Part shown: positions 5,571 to 6,112 of the stretch, in pieces
How the letters are laid out: each line of letters opens with the position of its first letter
Numbering within the stretch: position 1 is the stretch's first letter
Origin: Nitrospinota bacterium
GTDB taxonomy: Bacteria > Nitrospinota_A > UBA7883 > JADGGD01
Direction: 5' to 3'
Assembly: GCA_015229165.1 (NCBI GenBank)
Contig: JADGCD010000127.1
Span: 1-6,112 of the forward strand
DNA length: 6,112 nt
Translations under genes and position numbers: made by a program
The notes under the pieces: model-generated
The model's input: the letters and a program-made list of their open reading frames with translations, nothing else
Database searches by the model: none
Told to the model about the DNA's origin: nothing

Positions 5571-5588
5571 CCGGGGAATCGTCCCCGG
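5571..5588 (+). other. Hairpin in the pyk leader
   Basis: CCGGGGA (5571-5577) pairs perfectly with TCCCCGG (5582-5588) over ATCG. If the candidate promoter is right, it lies near the 5' end of the mRNA, 23 bases before the start codon. It has no T tract, so an mRNA-stabilising or translational role is more likely than termination. Confidence 0.5.
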
Positions 5589-5611
5589 GCCCACTCATCG
5601 AACGGACGGAT

Positions 5612-6112
5612 ATGAAAAACCAGCGCAAGACAAAAATCATCTGCACCATCGGCCCCGCCAGCGAGTCGCCGGAGATGATCGAGAAACTCATCGAAGCCGG
5701 CATGGACGTGGCCCGGCTCAACTTCTCCCACGGCACCCACGCCGCCCACGCCCAGGTGGTGGAGCGTATCCGGGCCGCCGGTCAGAAGCTGGGCAAGCAT
5801 ATCGGCATCCTGCAGGATCTCTCCGGACCGAAGATACGGCTCGGCACCTTGCCCCAGCCGGTCACGCTCAATCACGGCGAGGAAGTCACCTTCGTCGCCG
5901 GGGAGCATGCTTCCGACGGCGCCATTCCGGTCAACTATCCCTATCTGGCCGAAGACGTGAGCCCCGGCGCCCGGATTCTTTTGGCCGACGGACTGGTGGA
6001 ACTGGAGGTTCTGCGGACCGAAGGGGGGCGGGTCGTCTGCCGGGTCATCAACGACGGAACCGTCTCGACCCACAAAGGGGTCAACCTGCCGCTGACCAAG
6101 CTGCGCATCCCC
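5612..6112 (+). CDS. pyk: Pyruvate kinase, N-terminal part (cut by window edge)
   Basis: Final enzyme of glycolysis, transferring phosphate from phosphoenolpyruvate to ADP in the cytoplasm. The 167 visible residues run open to the edge; the family is usually about 470-590 residues. Seen in order: KTKIICTIGPAS (6-17), GMDVARLNFSHG (30-41) with the substrate/cation residues R35, N37, S39, QDLSGPKIRLG (68-78) with D69, then the lid B domain from about 79 containing HKGVNLP (154-160). The start is chosen because the conserved TKIICTIGP normally begins within the first ten residues; only a weak GGA-type Shine-Dalgarno (5604-5610) precedes it. It is separated from the hemerythrin gene by a strong terminator and is probably its own unit. 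Confidence 0.97.
   Translation, partial: MKNQRKTKIICTIGPASESPEMIEKLIEAGMDVARLNFSHGTHAAHAQVVERIRAAGQKLGKHIGILQDLSGPKIRLGTLPQPVTLNHGEEVTFVAGEHASDGAIPVNYPYLAEDVSPGARILLADGLVELEVLRTEGGRVVCRVINDGTVSTHKGVNLPLTKLRIP

Noticed and set aside
4688..6073. A 461-codon minus-strand frame across the hemerythrin and pyk genes
   Set aside because: It is antisense to two genes with intact family motifs. Only its last part (below 4850) lies outside them, and that is treated separately.

Overview
The window is GC-rich chromosomal DNA from a bacterium. It holds four protein genes and one tRNA gene, arranged as separate transcription units rather than one operon. A bifunctional-type PutA, a soluble multidomain histidine kinase, a bacteriohemerythrin and a pyruvate kinase together suit a free-living, redox-versatile, proteobacterium-like organism. 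Desulfuromonadota/deltaproteobacteria would fit, but nothing seen here settles the lineage.

Layout, left to right. (1) Positions 1-1476, minus strand: N-terminal 492 residues of proline dehydrogenase / PutA, cut by the left edge. (2) 1512-1648: a divergent promoter, a tRNA-Arg with anticodon GCG and an encoded CCA, and a short 3' hairpin. (3) 1649-2108: non-coding DNA dominated by hairpins. Its core is an array (1792-2022) of 43-nt units whose C-rich and G-rich arms can pair either inside a unit or across the boundary between units. One unit carries about 73 nt of unrelated sequence. (4) 2109-4453, plus strand: a clear sigma-70-like -10, a strong Shine-Dalgarno and a 772-residue cytosolic sensor kinase (AmiC-like ligand-binding domain, PAS, HisKA, HATPase_c), followed by a hairpin. 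(5) 4484-4849: a non-coding stretch of visibly lower GC (about half G+C by hand count) with two adjoining palindromes. (6) 4850-5449: a bacteriohemerythrin with all seven iron ligands and an N-terminal hydrophobic segment, closed by a strong intrinsic terminator. (7) 5612 to the right edge: the N-terminal 167 residues of pyruvate kinase, preceded by a leader hairpin.

Functionally, putA (proline catabolism) and pyk (glycolysis) are housekeeping metabolism at the edges. The centre is a sensory pair in position only: an apparent orphan kinase, with no response regulator in view, and a probable oxygen/iron-binding hemerythrin. Nothing in the sequence shows that they work together; a hairpin and about 400 bp separate them. 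The most unusual item is the hairpin array between the tRNA and the kinase. Its arm motif (GGGGGTA...GTACCC) recurs in shortened form around the kinase -10 box.
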